Source of the DNA: Agrobacterium cucumeris
GTDB lineage: Bacteria > Pseudomonadota > Alphaproteobacteria > Rhizobiales > Rhizobiaceae
NCBI RefSeq assembly: GCF_030036535.1
Contig: NZ_CP080387.1
Location: 2,918,501-2,982,500 of the forward strand
DNA length: 64,000 nucleotides
Direction of reading: 5' to 3'
This document shows, piece by piece, positions 35,049-43,305 of the stretch; within the stretch, counting starts at the first letter, position 1, and every line of letters starts with the position of its first letter. Made by a program: the position numbers and the translations under genes. The notes under the pieces were generated by a model that was not told the origin of the DNA, searched no databases, and saw only the letters and a program-made list of their open reading frames with translations.

Positions 35049-36143
35049 TTAGCTGGAGATACGCACGATATGCTGGTCCCATGCCACGTCGCTGCGCAGC
35101 GCTTCGAAAAATCCGTCATAGGAAGAAACCGCAATGCCCTTGGCGGCGGGGGCAACGCCTGCTGCTTCGCGCACGCTTACCTCTGAAACCACCCGCCCGG
35201 TTTTCGTATCCAGTGTCACGGCGGCATTGCCATTGGGCGAGGTCAGGCCCACCAGTCCCTCGCGCCGATTGACGGCGATGGCTCCAACATAATTGGCAAG
35301 GCGCACCGTCGTTTCCTCCGGCAGATCGACGAAGGCCAAGTCCTCGCCCCTGGCAAAATGGCCGACCAGCGGCGGCAGATCGTTGCGCGGCCCCTCATAT
35401 TGGCAGGCGAACCAGATGCGGCCGTCATCGCCAAGATCGACATGGCGGGTGGAAAGCTGCCGCAGCCGGTCCGGCATCGTATGTTTCTGGATCAACTGCC
35501 CGGTTGCGGCGTCCAGAAGCACGAGAGACGGCTGCATGCTGTCGATATTGAGTTTGGTGCGGCCGAAATCCGGATGGGTTTCGATGCCGCCATTGGCGAT
35601 CACGATCAGCCGCCCGTCATCGCTCACCGTCATGTCATGCGTACCGACGCCATGCGCGTCATATTCACCGATGCGGGTAAATCCGTTTTTGGCGTCGTAC
35701 AATCCGATAACACCGCGATTGCCGTCAAAGTCGTTTTCGCTGGCATAGCAGATCGCCCCGTCGGGTGAAAATTGCCCGTGGCCATAAAAATGGCGGTTCT
35801 CCGGCGTGTGCATCACGATCGGCTCGCGGTGCCGCGCGGGATCGAAAGCCATGAAGAAGGTGCCGGGTCGGCGCGCAAAGGCCACCGTCATGCCGGTCGC
35901 GTGGCTCGTCGCCATTCCATGGGCGCGGGCGGGAAGCGCAACGCGGTCGATGATCTCGCCGCGTTCGCTCACCGTCGCAATGCCGTAGGAGCCGTCACGG
36001 GCGCGGAAGGCGGAGGCAAAGACCGCGTCTGCCCGTTCCAGCGCATGAAGTGAACGGGGAGCCAACGCAGCAAGGAAGGGAATACCCGCCGCTTTGATGA
36101 AGCTGCGCCGATCTATCAGCATCCGCTTGGCGCCTGATATCAT
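35049..36143 (-). CDS. DUF1513 Tat-exported beta-propeller-like protein (COG3490)
   Basis: 364 aa from the ATG at 36143. Twin-arginine signal 'LIDRRSFIKAAG' with cleavage around 38. The rest looks like repeated propeller blades with residues such as 'GHGQFSPDGAICYASENDFDG', 'YDAHGVGTHDMTVSDDG', 'LSTRHVDLGDDGRIWFACQYEG'. DUF1513 is usually the last gene of the imelysin / DUF1111 cassette, as here: it begins 4 bases after the stop of the imelysin-like gene. Periplasmic; role in iron handling is inferred from context only. Confidence 0.88.
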   Translation of the reverse strand: MISGAKRMLIDRRSFIKAAGIPFLAALAPRSLHALERADAVFASAFRARDGSYGIATVSERGEIIDRVALPARAHGMATSHATGMTVAFARRPGTFFMAFDPARHREPIVMHTPENRHFYGHGQFSPDGAICYASENDFDGNRGVIGLYDAKNGFTRIGEYDAHGVGTHDMTVSDDGRLIVIANGGIETHPDFGRTKLNIDSMQPSLVLLDAATGQLIQKHTMPDRLRQLSTRHVDLGDDGRIWFACQYEGPRNDLPPLVGHFARGEDLAFVDLPEETTVRLANYVGAIAVNRREGLVGLTSPNGNAAVTLDTKTGRVVSEVSVREAAGVAPAAKGIAVSSYDGFFEALRSDVAWDQHIVRISS

Positions 36144-36147
36144 CGGT

Positions 36148-37269
36148 TCAGTCCCCGTCGGCGAAGGAAAAGCCGGAGCTGAGGCCGATGGCGCCGCCAT
36201 ATTGGTCATTGAGGCGATAGATCAGGTCTTTGCCGTTGAGGAGCAGATAATCCACCTTGGCGCGCTGATCATCCTTGTCCAGTGCCTTTTCGACATTCGT
36301 ATCGATCGTTCCGGAAATGCGGATCATCGATTTGGCGATGAAGTCGATGGAATTGACGATGGAGCGCTGGTCGGGTGGCACGAGTTCGACCATATCGGCG
36401 GTGTGCAGCAGGGTCTGAACGGCCTTGATGTTTGCCGAAATGCTTTTCCACGTCAGGCCGGAGCGCCAGTAAATGGCGGTGCGGGGAAAACGCGCCTTGT
36501 CCGGCCCCTTGTAGAAGGTTTCGATCCGTTGGTCGCGGATCGCCTCTGAGCCATGCACGAGAATGCCGAGCAGGGCAACCAGGGCCTCGCGCTCGTCTCG
36601 AAAGACGGGATTGTCCGGCCCCGGCTTGGTCCAGTTTTTCTGCGCGCCGTCAGGGGCGTTCCAGCTGTCGGAAAGCTCGGCCGCCACATTGGCGATATTG
36701 CCGGCGATGGCTGCGCCGAAGCGGCAGCGGAAATCGCCCTTTTTGTCGAGCAGTTCTTCCGCGCCAGTGCCGTAAAGCACGAATTCCAGCGCGCCAAGCC
36801 CCTGTGCCGCGACGCTCTTGCCCTTCAGGCCCTCGGCGCTGGTGACGCTTTCATCCTTTTCGGAGAGGTAACGCTGCACCTGTTTCAGTCCGAGGCCCTT
36901 TTTGTCGGGGTAATAAAGCACCCTTTCGAAACGGTTCTGCTCGATGACAGGACCGACCCGCACGATCTCGATGGTCGACCAGTTCGCCACGGTATCGGCA
37001 AAGGCTGCTTTGGCCGCCTCATCCGTTGTCTTGGAGGGCGCGGCGCAGAAGGCCTTCATGCTGCCTTCCAGCCTGTCTGCGGATTGCCGGAAGTGATCGT
37101 AGCCGGGGCGAATGAAGCCGTTTACCGCCTTTTCCATAACGCTGCGCACCTGTGCGGGGTCGAGCGGCGGCGGCGGCATCAGTTCCACATCCTGTGCCAT
37201 CACCGGTTGATTGGTCAAAAGCAGCAGCACGGAAACAAGGCCGGATATTTTTCGCATGGCATTTTTCAT
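36148..37269 (-). CDS. Second imelysin-like periplasmic protein (COG3489), His of GxHxxE absent
   Basis: 373 aa from the ATG at 37269, which overlaps the upstream stop as TGATG and has GGAG 9 bases before. A signal peptide ends at VMAQ (about 24-25), then the two-helical-bundle imelysin fold. Where the IrpA-type paralogue has GYHAIEFLLWG, this protein reads 'GLGALEFVLYG', so the His of the GxHxxE motif is replaced by Gly while the Glu stays. It may bind a different metal or act as a partner. Third gene of the four-gene cassette. Confidence 0.87.
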   Translation of the reverse strand: MKNAMRKISGLVSVLLLLTNQPVMAQDVELMPPPPLDPAQVRSVMEKAVNGFIRPGYDHFRQSADRLEGSMKAFCAAPSKTTDEAAKAAFADTVANWSTIEIVRVGPVIEQNRFERVLYYPDKKGLGLKQVQRYLSEKDESVTSAEGLKGKSVAAQGLGALEFVLYGTGAEELLDKKGDFRCRFGAAIAGNIANVAAELSDSWNAPDGAQKNWTKPGPDNPVFRDEREALVALLGILVHGSEAIRDQRIETFYKGPDKARFPRTAIYWRSGLTWKSISANIKAVQTLLHTADMVELVPPDQRSIVNSIDFIAKSMIRISGTIDTNVEKALDKDDQRAKVDYLLLNGKDLIYRLNDQYGGAIGLSSGFSFADGD

Positions 37270-38792
37270 CAAAGGGACTCCAGAAAAGCCAGCAAAGCCT
37301 GCCGGTCGGATTTTTGCAAGACGGCAAAGGCATCGCGCGCTTTTTGCCCTTCACCACCGTGCCACAATATCGCTTCCGTCAGGCTGCGCGCGCGCCCGTC
37401 ATGCAGGTAAAAACCGTTGCCATTGATGCTCTGCGTCAGGCCGATGCCCCAGAGCGGCTGGGTGCGCCACTGCCGCCCATTCGCCTCACCCACCTGCTGG
37501 CCATCGGCAAGCTCCTCTCCCATGTCATGCAAGAGGAAATCCGAATAGGGCCAGATCAACTGGAAAGAATGCATCGGGTCGCTGGCATCGCGGCGGGTCA
37601 CGAATTTCGGCGTGTGGCAGGCCGTGCAGCCGGAGGTGTAAAACAGCTGCTTGCCCTGCAGAACGGTCGGGTCACCGGCATTGCGCCGCTGCGGCACGGC
37701 GAGGTTTTCGGTGTAGAAGGTCACGAGATCGAGAACAGGGTCAGGAGCTTCCACCGGCCCCAGCCGCGGCTGCACGCCGGTCGGCATGGCCAGACAGTCC
37801 TTCTGGGCATCGGTGCAATCGCCATAGGCGTTCGGCGCATCTGGTGTGGAGATGCCGATATCTTGGGAGAAGGCGCTGGCGCTCTGATCGCGCACGCTTG
37901 CATTCTGGGCTTTCCAGCCGAACCGTCCGAGTTTCACTTTGCCGGTGCGATGATCCCTGACCCATGCCGGGCGCCCGGCAATACCATCGCCATTTTTGTC
38001 ATCAGGGTCGGCTTTGGCCAGAATATCGGCCTCGCTGATCGCCTCGATCAGGCCAAGCCCGAGTGTGGGCATGGCGATACGCGCCGAAAGTGTCGTGTCG
38101 GTGCCGAGCGGGCCGTAGTTGAGGTCCGCTACGGCATAGGTGGGCTTGCGCAGCATCACCATTTCGCCATCCGCAAGCCGAACCGGCGTTTCAATGTAGT
38201 TGATGACCGGCCTGCCCTCGGCGGCAAGGCCGGGAATGGCGAGGTTTTGAAGCTGGTGACCATAGGTCTCGTCGGGAAAACTCAGCACCTCGTGGCGCGC
38301 AATCGCGGCCCGTTCCGCTTCGTTTCGGGCCGGTCGCGCCAGCCGCAGAAACAGCGATACGGCGTCTTCCCCGGCGAGAGGTGGGCGGCCCCTGCCGTCC
38401 TTCACATGGCAGGTCTGGCAGGATCGGGCATTATAAAGCGGCCCCAGCCCGTCCGATGCCTGGGTGGAGGAGGGAGAGGAGACCCAGAGCTTCTGGAACA
38501 GCGCATTGCCGAGCTTGAAATCCTGCTTCCGCTCGAAGGGCATGGTGGCGGAAGGATGCGAAAATGCGCCGCTGTCGGGTTTGTTGGCGCTGGTTGTCGC
38601 GCCACCGGACATGGCCTCGAAGGGCTCCGGTTTCGTAAAATCCGTCGTCGGCGCGGTCACGGCCTCAACACGGCTGCGGTCTTTCTCCGTCAGATCATCA
38701 CGCAACGGCGCGGCAAGCGTTGCCGATGCCAGAAGACAGGCTGCCCCGGCGAAGAAAAACGGCTTGCGGATCGGCAGCAGTGACAATTCCAT
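37269..38792 (-). CDS. Di-haem oxidoreductase, DUF1111 (COG3488)
   Basis: 507 aa from the ATG at 38792; signal peptide of about 28 residues. Two CxxCH haem-c sites are seen: SCQTCH (Cys 125/128, His 129) and GCTACH (Cys 389/392, His 393). This family is a periplasmic di-haem protein related to cytochrome c peroxidases. In the cassette it lies between the two imelysin-like proteins and could change the iron redox state; that role is inference. No clear ribosome site precedes 38792, so it may be coupled to the irpA-type gene 58 bases upstream. Confidence 0.88.
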   Translation of the reverse strand: MELSLLPIRKPFFFAGAACLLASATLAAPLRDDLTEKDRSRVEAVTAPTTDFTKPEPFEAMSGGATTSANKPDSGAFSHPSATMPFERKQDFKLGNALFQKLWVSSPSSTQASDGLGPLYNARSCQTCHVKDGRGRPPLAGEDAVSLFLRLARPARNEAERAAIARHEVLSFPDETYGHQLQNLAIPGLAAEGRPVINYIETPVRLADGEMVMLRKPTYAVADLNYGPLGTDTTLSARIAMPTLGLGLIEAISEADILAKADPDDKNGDGIAGRPAWVRDHRTGKVKLGRFGWKAQNASVRDQSASAFSQDIGISTPDAPNAYGDCTDAQKDCLAMPTGVQPRLGPVEAPDPVLDLVTFYTENLAVPQRRNAGDPTVLQGKQLFYTSGCTACHTPKFVTRRDASDPMHSFQLIWPYSDFLLHDMGEELADGQQVGEANGRQWRTQPLWGIGLTQSINGNGFYLHDGRARSLTEAILWHGGEGQKARDAFAVLQKSDRQALLAFLESL

Positions 38793-38850
38793 GGAAATCA
38801 GGAGCGCATGGGAGAAACGGGCCGCAGTGCATTGCGGCCCGTCTTGCCGC

Positions 38851-40128
38851 TTATTTGAAGACGGCGTTCGGGTTATCGAGGCTGTCAGAGCCCTCGAGAT
38901 CGATCTTGCCGAGATCGAGTGCGGCGATGACGCGTTCAACGGTCTTCGTCTGGTCGATGAGACCGTCGATGGCCGCCTGAACCACGGCATTGCCTTCCTT
39001 GTTGCCTTCGCCGATCATCTGGTCATAGGCTTCAACGGTCTGGGCGCGCTTTTCCATCGCATGCATGGCGTCGAGCGTCTTGTTCAGCTTCGCCGTCATT
39101 TCGTCGTTCAGCGCCTTGTCCTTGGCACCGACCAGTTCCGCCAGCGAGGCGCCGGTCATCTTCGTGCCGTCCACGCGGGTATATTCACCGGTATAGGCCG
39201 AAGCGATGCCGATGGCGTCGTTCAGATGCGAATTATAGGTGTTGTCGGAGAAGCAATCATGCTCCTCTTCCGGATCATGCAGCAGAAGGCCGAGTTTCAT
39301 GCGCTCGCCGGCCAGCTCGCCATAAGAAAGCGAACCCATGCCGGTGAGAATGGCGGTGAGGCCGGCTTTCGGATCGGCTTCCACCGTCTTCGTGGCTTCG
39401 CCTTCCGGCGCCCAGGTGTCCACCATCTCCTGGAGATCCTTGATCAGCAGGGTGGAGGCGGATTTCAGGTAATCGGCGCGACGGTCGCAATTGCCGTTGG
39501 TGCATTTTGCCTTGTCGTAGTCGGTATAGGGACGGTTGCCCGCGCCCGGTCCGGTGCCGTTCAGATCCTGGCCCCAGAGCAGGAATTCGATGGCGTGGTA
39601 ACCGGTGGTCACATTGGCTTCGACATCACCCGCCTCGTGCAGGCTCTCGATCAGTTCAGGGGTGATCTTGGAGGCATCGACCTCTTCACCACTGATCTTG
39701 ATCTTCGGATTGGCGATGAGGTTGGCGACGTAAAGTTCGTTCTCGTCGCTTTCCGTGCCGTAGGAACCGTCAACATAATCGATCAGGCCTTCATCCAGCG
39801 GCCAGGCATTCACCTTGCCTTCCCAATCGTCAACGATCGGGTTGCCGAAACGGTAGACTTCCGACTGCTGGTAGGGAACATGCGCCTTGATCCAGGCTTC
39901 GCGGGCGGCCTTCAGCGTCTCTTCGCTCGGCGTTGCAATCAACGCATCGATCGCCTTGTCCAGCGCCTTCGCCGTGGTCAGCGAATCCTCGTATTTCGCA
40001 TGCGCGACATCGGCGTAGTGCTTGACGACGGCAGCCGCGTCAGTGGCGGCCTGTGCAGGAAGCGCGGTGAAAGCCGCCGATGCGGCAAGAAGCGCGAAAG
40101 AGGCGCTGAGAATGGTTTTGCGGATCAT
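38851..40128 (-). CDS. Imelysin-family iron-regulated periplasmic protein (IrpA/COG3487)
   Basis: 425 aa from the ATG at 40128; AAGGAGAG lies 5 bases upstream. A signal peptide ends at PAQA (about 27). The imelysin domain has the GxHxxE motif in 'TTGYHAIEFLLWGQDLNG', around residue 142-152, and a Cys pair in 'KCTNGNCDRRADY'. IrpA proteins bind iron or haem in the periplasm of cyanobacteria and proteobacteria. It is the first gene of the cassette, and an Irr-box-like site lies 89 bases upstream. Confidence 0.92.
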   Translation of the reverse strand: MIRKTILSASFALLAASAAFTALPAQAATDAAAVVKHYADVAHAKYEDSLTTAKALDKAIDALIATPSEETLKAAREAWIKAHVPYQQSEVYRFGNPIVDDWEGKVNAWPLDEGLIDYVDGSYGTESDENELYVANLIANPKIKISGEEVDASKITPELIESLHEAGDVEANVTTGYHAIEFLLWGQDLNGTGPGAGNRPYTDYDKAKCTNGNCDRRADYLKSASTLLIKDLQEMVDTWAPEGEATKTVEADPKAGLTAILTGMGSLSYGELAGERMKLGLLLHDPEEEHDCFSDNTYNSHLNDAIGIASAYTGEYTRVDGTKMTGASLAELVGAKDKALNDEMTAKLNKTLDAMHAMEKRAQTVEAYDQMIGEGNKEGNAVVQAAIDGLIDQTKTVERVIAALDLGKIDLEGSDSLDNPNAVFK

Positions 40129-40216
40129 GATCCCTCTCCTTGGGCAGGCGTGAAAAGACTTCACGCTGCGGCCAGCGAGTTCTGACCCAATCACAAACTT
40201 GTGTCAAACATTCTAG

Positions 40217-40233
40217 TTTAGAATGCTTTAAAA
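40217..40233 (-). promoter_or_regulatory. Degenerate iron control element upstream of the imelysin cassette
   Basis: TTTAGAA-TGC-TTTAAAA matches the ICE left half exactly and differs in two of seven positions in the right half. An overlapping inside-out palindrome ATTCTA-GTT-TAGAAT is at 40210-40224. It sits in the 155-base gap before the IrpA-type gene, where iron regulation is expected. Confidence 0.5.
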
Positions 40234-40283
40234 CAAGATCGCGTGGCATTTCCCAAGTAAAATCAGCGCGTGCAAATCGGCTT

Positions 40284-41573
40284 TTATGCTTTGCGTTTCA
40301 TCAAGCAGAAGAAGAAACCGTCCGTATCTGTGGTTGCAGGCGTCAACGTCACTGTCTTTCCGTCGGAGGAATGCGGTTTGTTCGCATTTGCACCGAAAGT
40401 CGTCTGCCAGCGCTCCAGAGCAGAACCGATGACAAATTCGGGATTTTCCTCGCAGAAACGCCGGACCTGCTGTTCGTTTTCTTCAGGCAGAACGGAGCAG
40501 GTGACATAAAGCAACTCGCCACCCGGGCGCACAAAACCCTTGGCCTGCGACAGCGCTTCACCCTGCTGCTGCACGCGTTCTTCCAGATTGCGTGCCGTCA
40601 GCCGCCATTTGGTGTCGGGACGGCGGCGCCATGTGCCGGTGCCGGTGCAGGGCGCATCCACCAGAACGCGATCGAATTTTCCCTGGAAGGGCACAAGCCC
40701 GGCGGTACGATCATGGACCTGCACGTTGCGGGTGCCGGCCCGCTTCAGCCGCTCGATGATCGGCGCAAGCCGCTTGCGGTCGGCATCGAAGGCGTGAACC
40801 TGGCCTTTGTTGTTCATGCTGGCGGCCATGGCGAGCGTCTTGCCGCCGCCACCGGCGCAATAATCGAGGATTTGTTCGCCCTCATGCGCGCCGGCGAGAT
40901 CGGCAACGATTTGTGAGCCTTCGTCCTGCACCTCGAACCAGCCCTTCTGAAAGGAGAGTTCGGCGGTCACATTCGGCAGACGGGAGGGGCCTTCACCGGC
41001 AGGGATGCGAACACCCTGACGGGCGATACGCGTGGCTTCCGCGCCGCTTTCCTCAAGTGCCTTCAAAACTTTTTCGCGGGTTGCCTTCAGCGTGTTGGCG
41101 CGCAGGTCAAGGGTCGGCCGCTCATTCAGCGCCTGCGCTTCAGTGAGCCAGCTTTCGCCAAATGCCGTTTCGAAGGAAGATTGCACCCATTCGGGAACAT
41201 CGCCCTGAATATGGGTCGGCGCGTCACCGAGAGAGCGGGAGAGAAAGGCCTGCTGCCTTTGTTCGTCTGGTGCGGCGGGGGCGAACTTGTCGCCATCGAA
41301 TTCCGCCGCCAGTTCCGAGAAGCTTTTGCCCCATTGGCGCAGCAGCACGGCATAGCCAAGCGAGGCGGCGCTGTCATCATCCATCAGCCAGGCGTGCGAC
41401 CGTTTCATGCGCAACGCGTCATAGACGATGTTGCCGATCGCGGCCCGGTCGCCGGAGCCTGCAAAACGATGGGCAAGCCCCCAGTCCTTCAATGCATCGG
41501 CGACAGGACGTTTGCGCCCTTCAATATCCGCCAATACTTCGATTGCTCCGGCCAAACGCCCGCCCAAACGCAT
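40284..41573 (-). CDS. RsmB/NOP-family rRNA (cytosine-5) methyltransferase
   Basis: 429 aa. N-terminal NusB-like RNA-binding part, then a SAM-dependent Rossmann domain: 'ILDYCAGGGGKTLAMAASM' (SAM loop), 'VLVDAPCTGTGTWRRRPD' with the releasing Cys, and 'LLYVTCSVLPEENEQQV' with the catalytic Cys. It methylates C5 of a cytosine in rRNA; whether the target is the RsmB site (967) cannot be told from sequence. AGG precedes the ATG. It ends 155 bases before the imelysin cassette on the same strand. Confidence 0.9.
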   Translation of the reverse strand: MRLGGRLAGAIEVLADIEGRKRPVADALKDWGLAHRFAGSGDRAAIGNIVYDALRMKRSHAWLMDDDSAASLGYAVLLRQWGKSFSELAAEFDGDKFAPAAPDEQRQQAFLSRSLGDAPTHIQGDVPEWVQSSFETAFGESWLTEAQALNERPTLDLRANTLKATREKVLKALEESGAEATRIARQGVRIPAGEGPSRLPNVTAELSFQKGWFEVQDEGSQIVADLAGAHEGEQILDYCAGGGGKTLAMAASMNNKGQVHAFDADRKRLAPIIERLKRAGTRNVQVHDRTAGLVPFQGKFDRVLVDAPCTGTGTWRRRPDTKWRLTARNLEERVQQQGEALSQAKGFVRPGGELLYVTCSVLPEENEQQVRRFCEENPEFVIGSALERWQTTFGANANKPHSSDGKTVTLTPATTDTDGFFFCLMKRKA

Positions 41574-41633
41574 TGTCTACCTCTTTTGCTGATAAGCCCG
41601 GTTGGTAGACGCGAATGGCGGCGAGGGCAAGGC

Positions 41634-42002
41634 TCAATCGGCCTTGACGATCTCGTAGCAGACCTTGGCAGTGCCGGAACTGATCATGCCGATGTTTTTG
41701 GCGGCAGCCTTGGAAAGATCGAGAACGCGACCCTTGATGAACGGACCGCGGTCATTGATGCGCACCACCACGGCTTTGCCGTTGCGCGCGTTGGTAACCT
41801 TGACCTTGGTGCCAAACCGCAGCGAGCGGTGAGCGGCGGTCAGGTTGGCGGCGTTCATACGCTCACCCGAAGCAGTCTTGGAGGTCAACGCATACCACGA
41901 TGCGCCTCCACAACCATTTGCCGCATTCGCCTGAAGAGGCGCGATGATGGAACAGGCGGCTATAGTTGCAGCGGTGAAAGTTATACGACGGATATTCAAC
42001 AA
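41634..42002 (-). CDS. RlpA-like double-psi beta-barrel protein
   Basis: 122 aa; a TTG start at 42002 or 41999 after AGGGAAG, as no ATG is available. A signal peptide spans about 1-27 (ends QANA), and the rest is a RlpA/DPBB domain: '[21 protein letters not shown]', '[31 protein letters not shown]', '[10 protein letters not shown]'. There is no SPOR domain. Related proteins cleave naked glycan strands at the septum; short rhizobial forms without SPOR are less understood. A 427-base AT-rich gap with inverted repeats lies upstream. Confidence 0.9.
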   Translation of the reverse strand: MLNIRRITFTAATIAACSIIAPLQANAANGCGGASWYALTSKTASGERMNAANLTAAHRSLRFGTKVKVTNARNGKAVVVRINDRGPFIKGRVLDLSKAAAKNIGMISSGTAKVCYEIVKAD

Positions 42003-42134
42003 ACTGTGCTTCCCTGAAAATCGGCCCCGCGCCGATTGATTGTGCCCTTGCTAAACGACCATGAACTGGCCTGAACGCCTTTTGATGCGAGATTGTAGGG
42101 CGAGGGAAAAATGGCGAAAAAAAGCTAAGCTCAA

Positions 42135-42168
42135 ATCACGAAGTGTTACAGTCTGTAACATTCGTGAT
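42135..42168. repeat. Long inverted repeat, ATCACGAA-TGTTACAG type
   Basis: ATCACGAA-G-TGTTACAG (42135-42151) pairs with CTGTAACA-TTCGTGAT (42153-42168) across a one-base centre, with a single bulged G. Such an arm could be a regulator operator or, in RNA, a 16-bp stem. No T-run follows, so it is not an obvious terminator. Confidence 0.8.
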
Positions 42169-42265
42169 CGTTAGCCGGAAAGGTGTCCGTGTGATAGACG
42201 GATATAAAAATGGAAAAAATAACGCAGAATCAATGCGCAATCGAAATGCTGTTGCAAGTCACGGC

Positions 42266-42286
42266 TTCGTGAATCCACTTCACGAA
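42266..42286. repeat. Inverted repeat TTCGTGAA-N5-TTCACGAA
   Basis: A perfect 8-base palindrome with a 5-base spacer, 97 bases from the longer repeat and sharing its TTCGTGA element. The recurrence suggests two sites for one DNA-binding protein. Confidence 0.75.
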
Positions 42287-42429
42287 ATGTGAGTGAAATA
42301 TTTTTCTAATTGCTATGATTTTAGTGAATTTTGTTTGGTTAATAAAGTCCTAATTGACCAAAATGCGACGAAAACCATCCTCAAAAGTGGGTTTGGAAGG
42401 ATTTTTCATCGCTTTTAACGGCCTCGTCT

Positions 42430-43302
42430 TCAGCCTCGCCAGAGACCATTTTCCCACAACTGCGTCAGCGAGATCTTGTACTCCGGAAAGTCGAAATTAA
42501 AGCCGAGGCTGCGTATTTTGGCGTTGGAAACACGCTTGTTCTCGCCGTAGAACGAGCGCGCCATAGGGGTCAGATCGGCGGTTTCAAACGCCTGTTCGGG
42601 CGGCGGCTCCACCCCCATCAACGTCGCGGCGAAGCTCACGACATCCTGCGGCGGGCAGGGATCGTCATCGGTGACATTGAAGATACCGCGCTCGTTCCTG
42701 CTCGCCAGAAAGGCAAGTGCCGCACCGATATCCTCGACCCGGATGCGATTGAACACCTGATCTTTCTTGACCAGCCTTCGCGCCGTTCCCTTTTCGAAAT
42801 TCATGAAGGCATTGCGTCCGGGGCCATAAATTCCGGACAGACGAAGGGTGACAAGCGGCACATTTGCTTTTTCGGCAGCTGCCGTCCAGGCTGCTTCCGC
42901 GGCGACGCGCTCCACAGAACGGGCGGAAACCGGGCGGCAGGGGCTTTCCTCATCCACCCAGGCGCCATCATGATCGCCATAAACGCCGACGGTGGAAAGA
43001 TAAGCCACCCACTCCAGCTTCGGCAGGAACCGTTTCAGATCGCTGCCCAGCAACCCCAGTAGCGGATCGCCTTGCCCGCCGGGCGCGATGGACTGGACGA
43101 GATGTGTGATATTGCCCATCGCCGCGATGAGATCGTCATTGAAACGAACACCGTCAAAAAGGAACGGTGTCATGCCTGCGGCTTCGAGGTTCGGGAACTT
43201 ATTCTCACTGCGCGTCGTACCGGAAATAGTACCAACCGCGGATTTCAGCGCGTTTGCGATGGTTTTTCCCGAATATCCCGCGCCGAAAATCATCACATGC
43301 AT
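42430..43302 (-). CDS. NAD-dependent epimerase/dehydratase-like SDR protein (YeeZ type)
   Basis: 290 aa. N-terminal Rossmann glycine motif 'MIFGAGYSGKTIA', then 'YLSTVGVYGDHDGAWVDEES' (Ser/Tyr active-site region of extended SDRs, although the Lys is not obvious) and 'RLSGIYGPGRNAF'. It matches the YeeZ-like group, whose substrate is unknown. Three bases separate its start from the queG stop, so the two are co-transcribed. No dedicated ribosome site stands out, which fits coupling. Confidence 0.85.
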   Translation of the reverse strand: MHVMIFGAGYSGKTIANALKSAVGTISGTTRSENKFPNLEAAGMTPFLFDGVRFNDDLIAAMGNITHLVQSIAPGGQGDPLLGLLGSDLKRFLPKLEWVAYLSTVGVYGDHDGAWVDEESPCRPVSARSVERVAAEAAWTAAAEKANVPLVTLRLSGIYGPGRNAFMNFEKGTARRLVKKDQVFNRIRVEDIGAALAFLASRNERGIFNVTDDDPCPPQDVVSFAATLMGVEPPPEQAFETADLTPMARSFYGENKRVSNAKIRSLGFNFDFPEYKISLTQLWENGLWRG

Positions 43303-43305
43303 GCG

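Larger units (their letters stand above)
42003..42429. other. 427-base AT-rich intergenic region with paired inverted repeats
   Basis: No convincing gene is present; the only short frame (37 codons from 42061, plus strand) lacks a ribosome site. The region is richer in A+T than its surroundings and holds two inverted-repeat structures sharing a TTCGTGA / TCACGAA element. A GTTAA-N7-CTAA near-match to the CtrA consensus is at 42338-42353. It contains the promoter of the RlpA gene and may encode further regulation or a small RNA. Confidence 0.7.

Noticed and set aside
42061-42174. 37-codon frame in the rlpA upstream gap
   Set aside because: No ribosome site; it reads straight through the inverted repeat, giving a basic peptide with no protein-like pattern.
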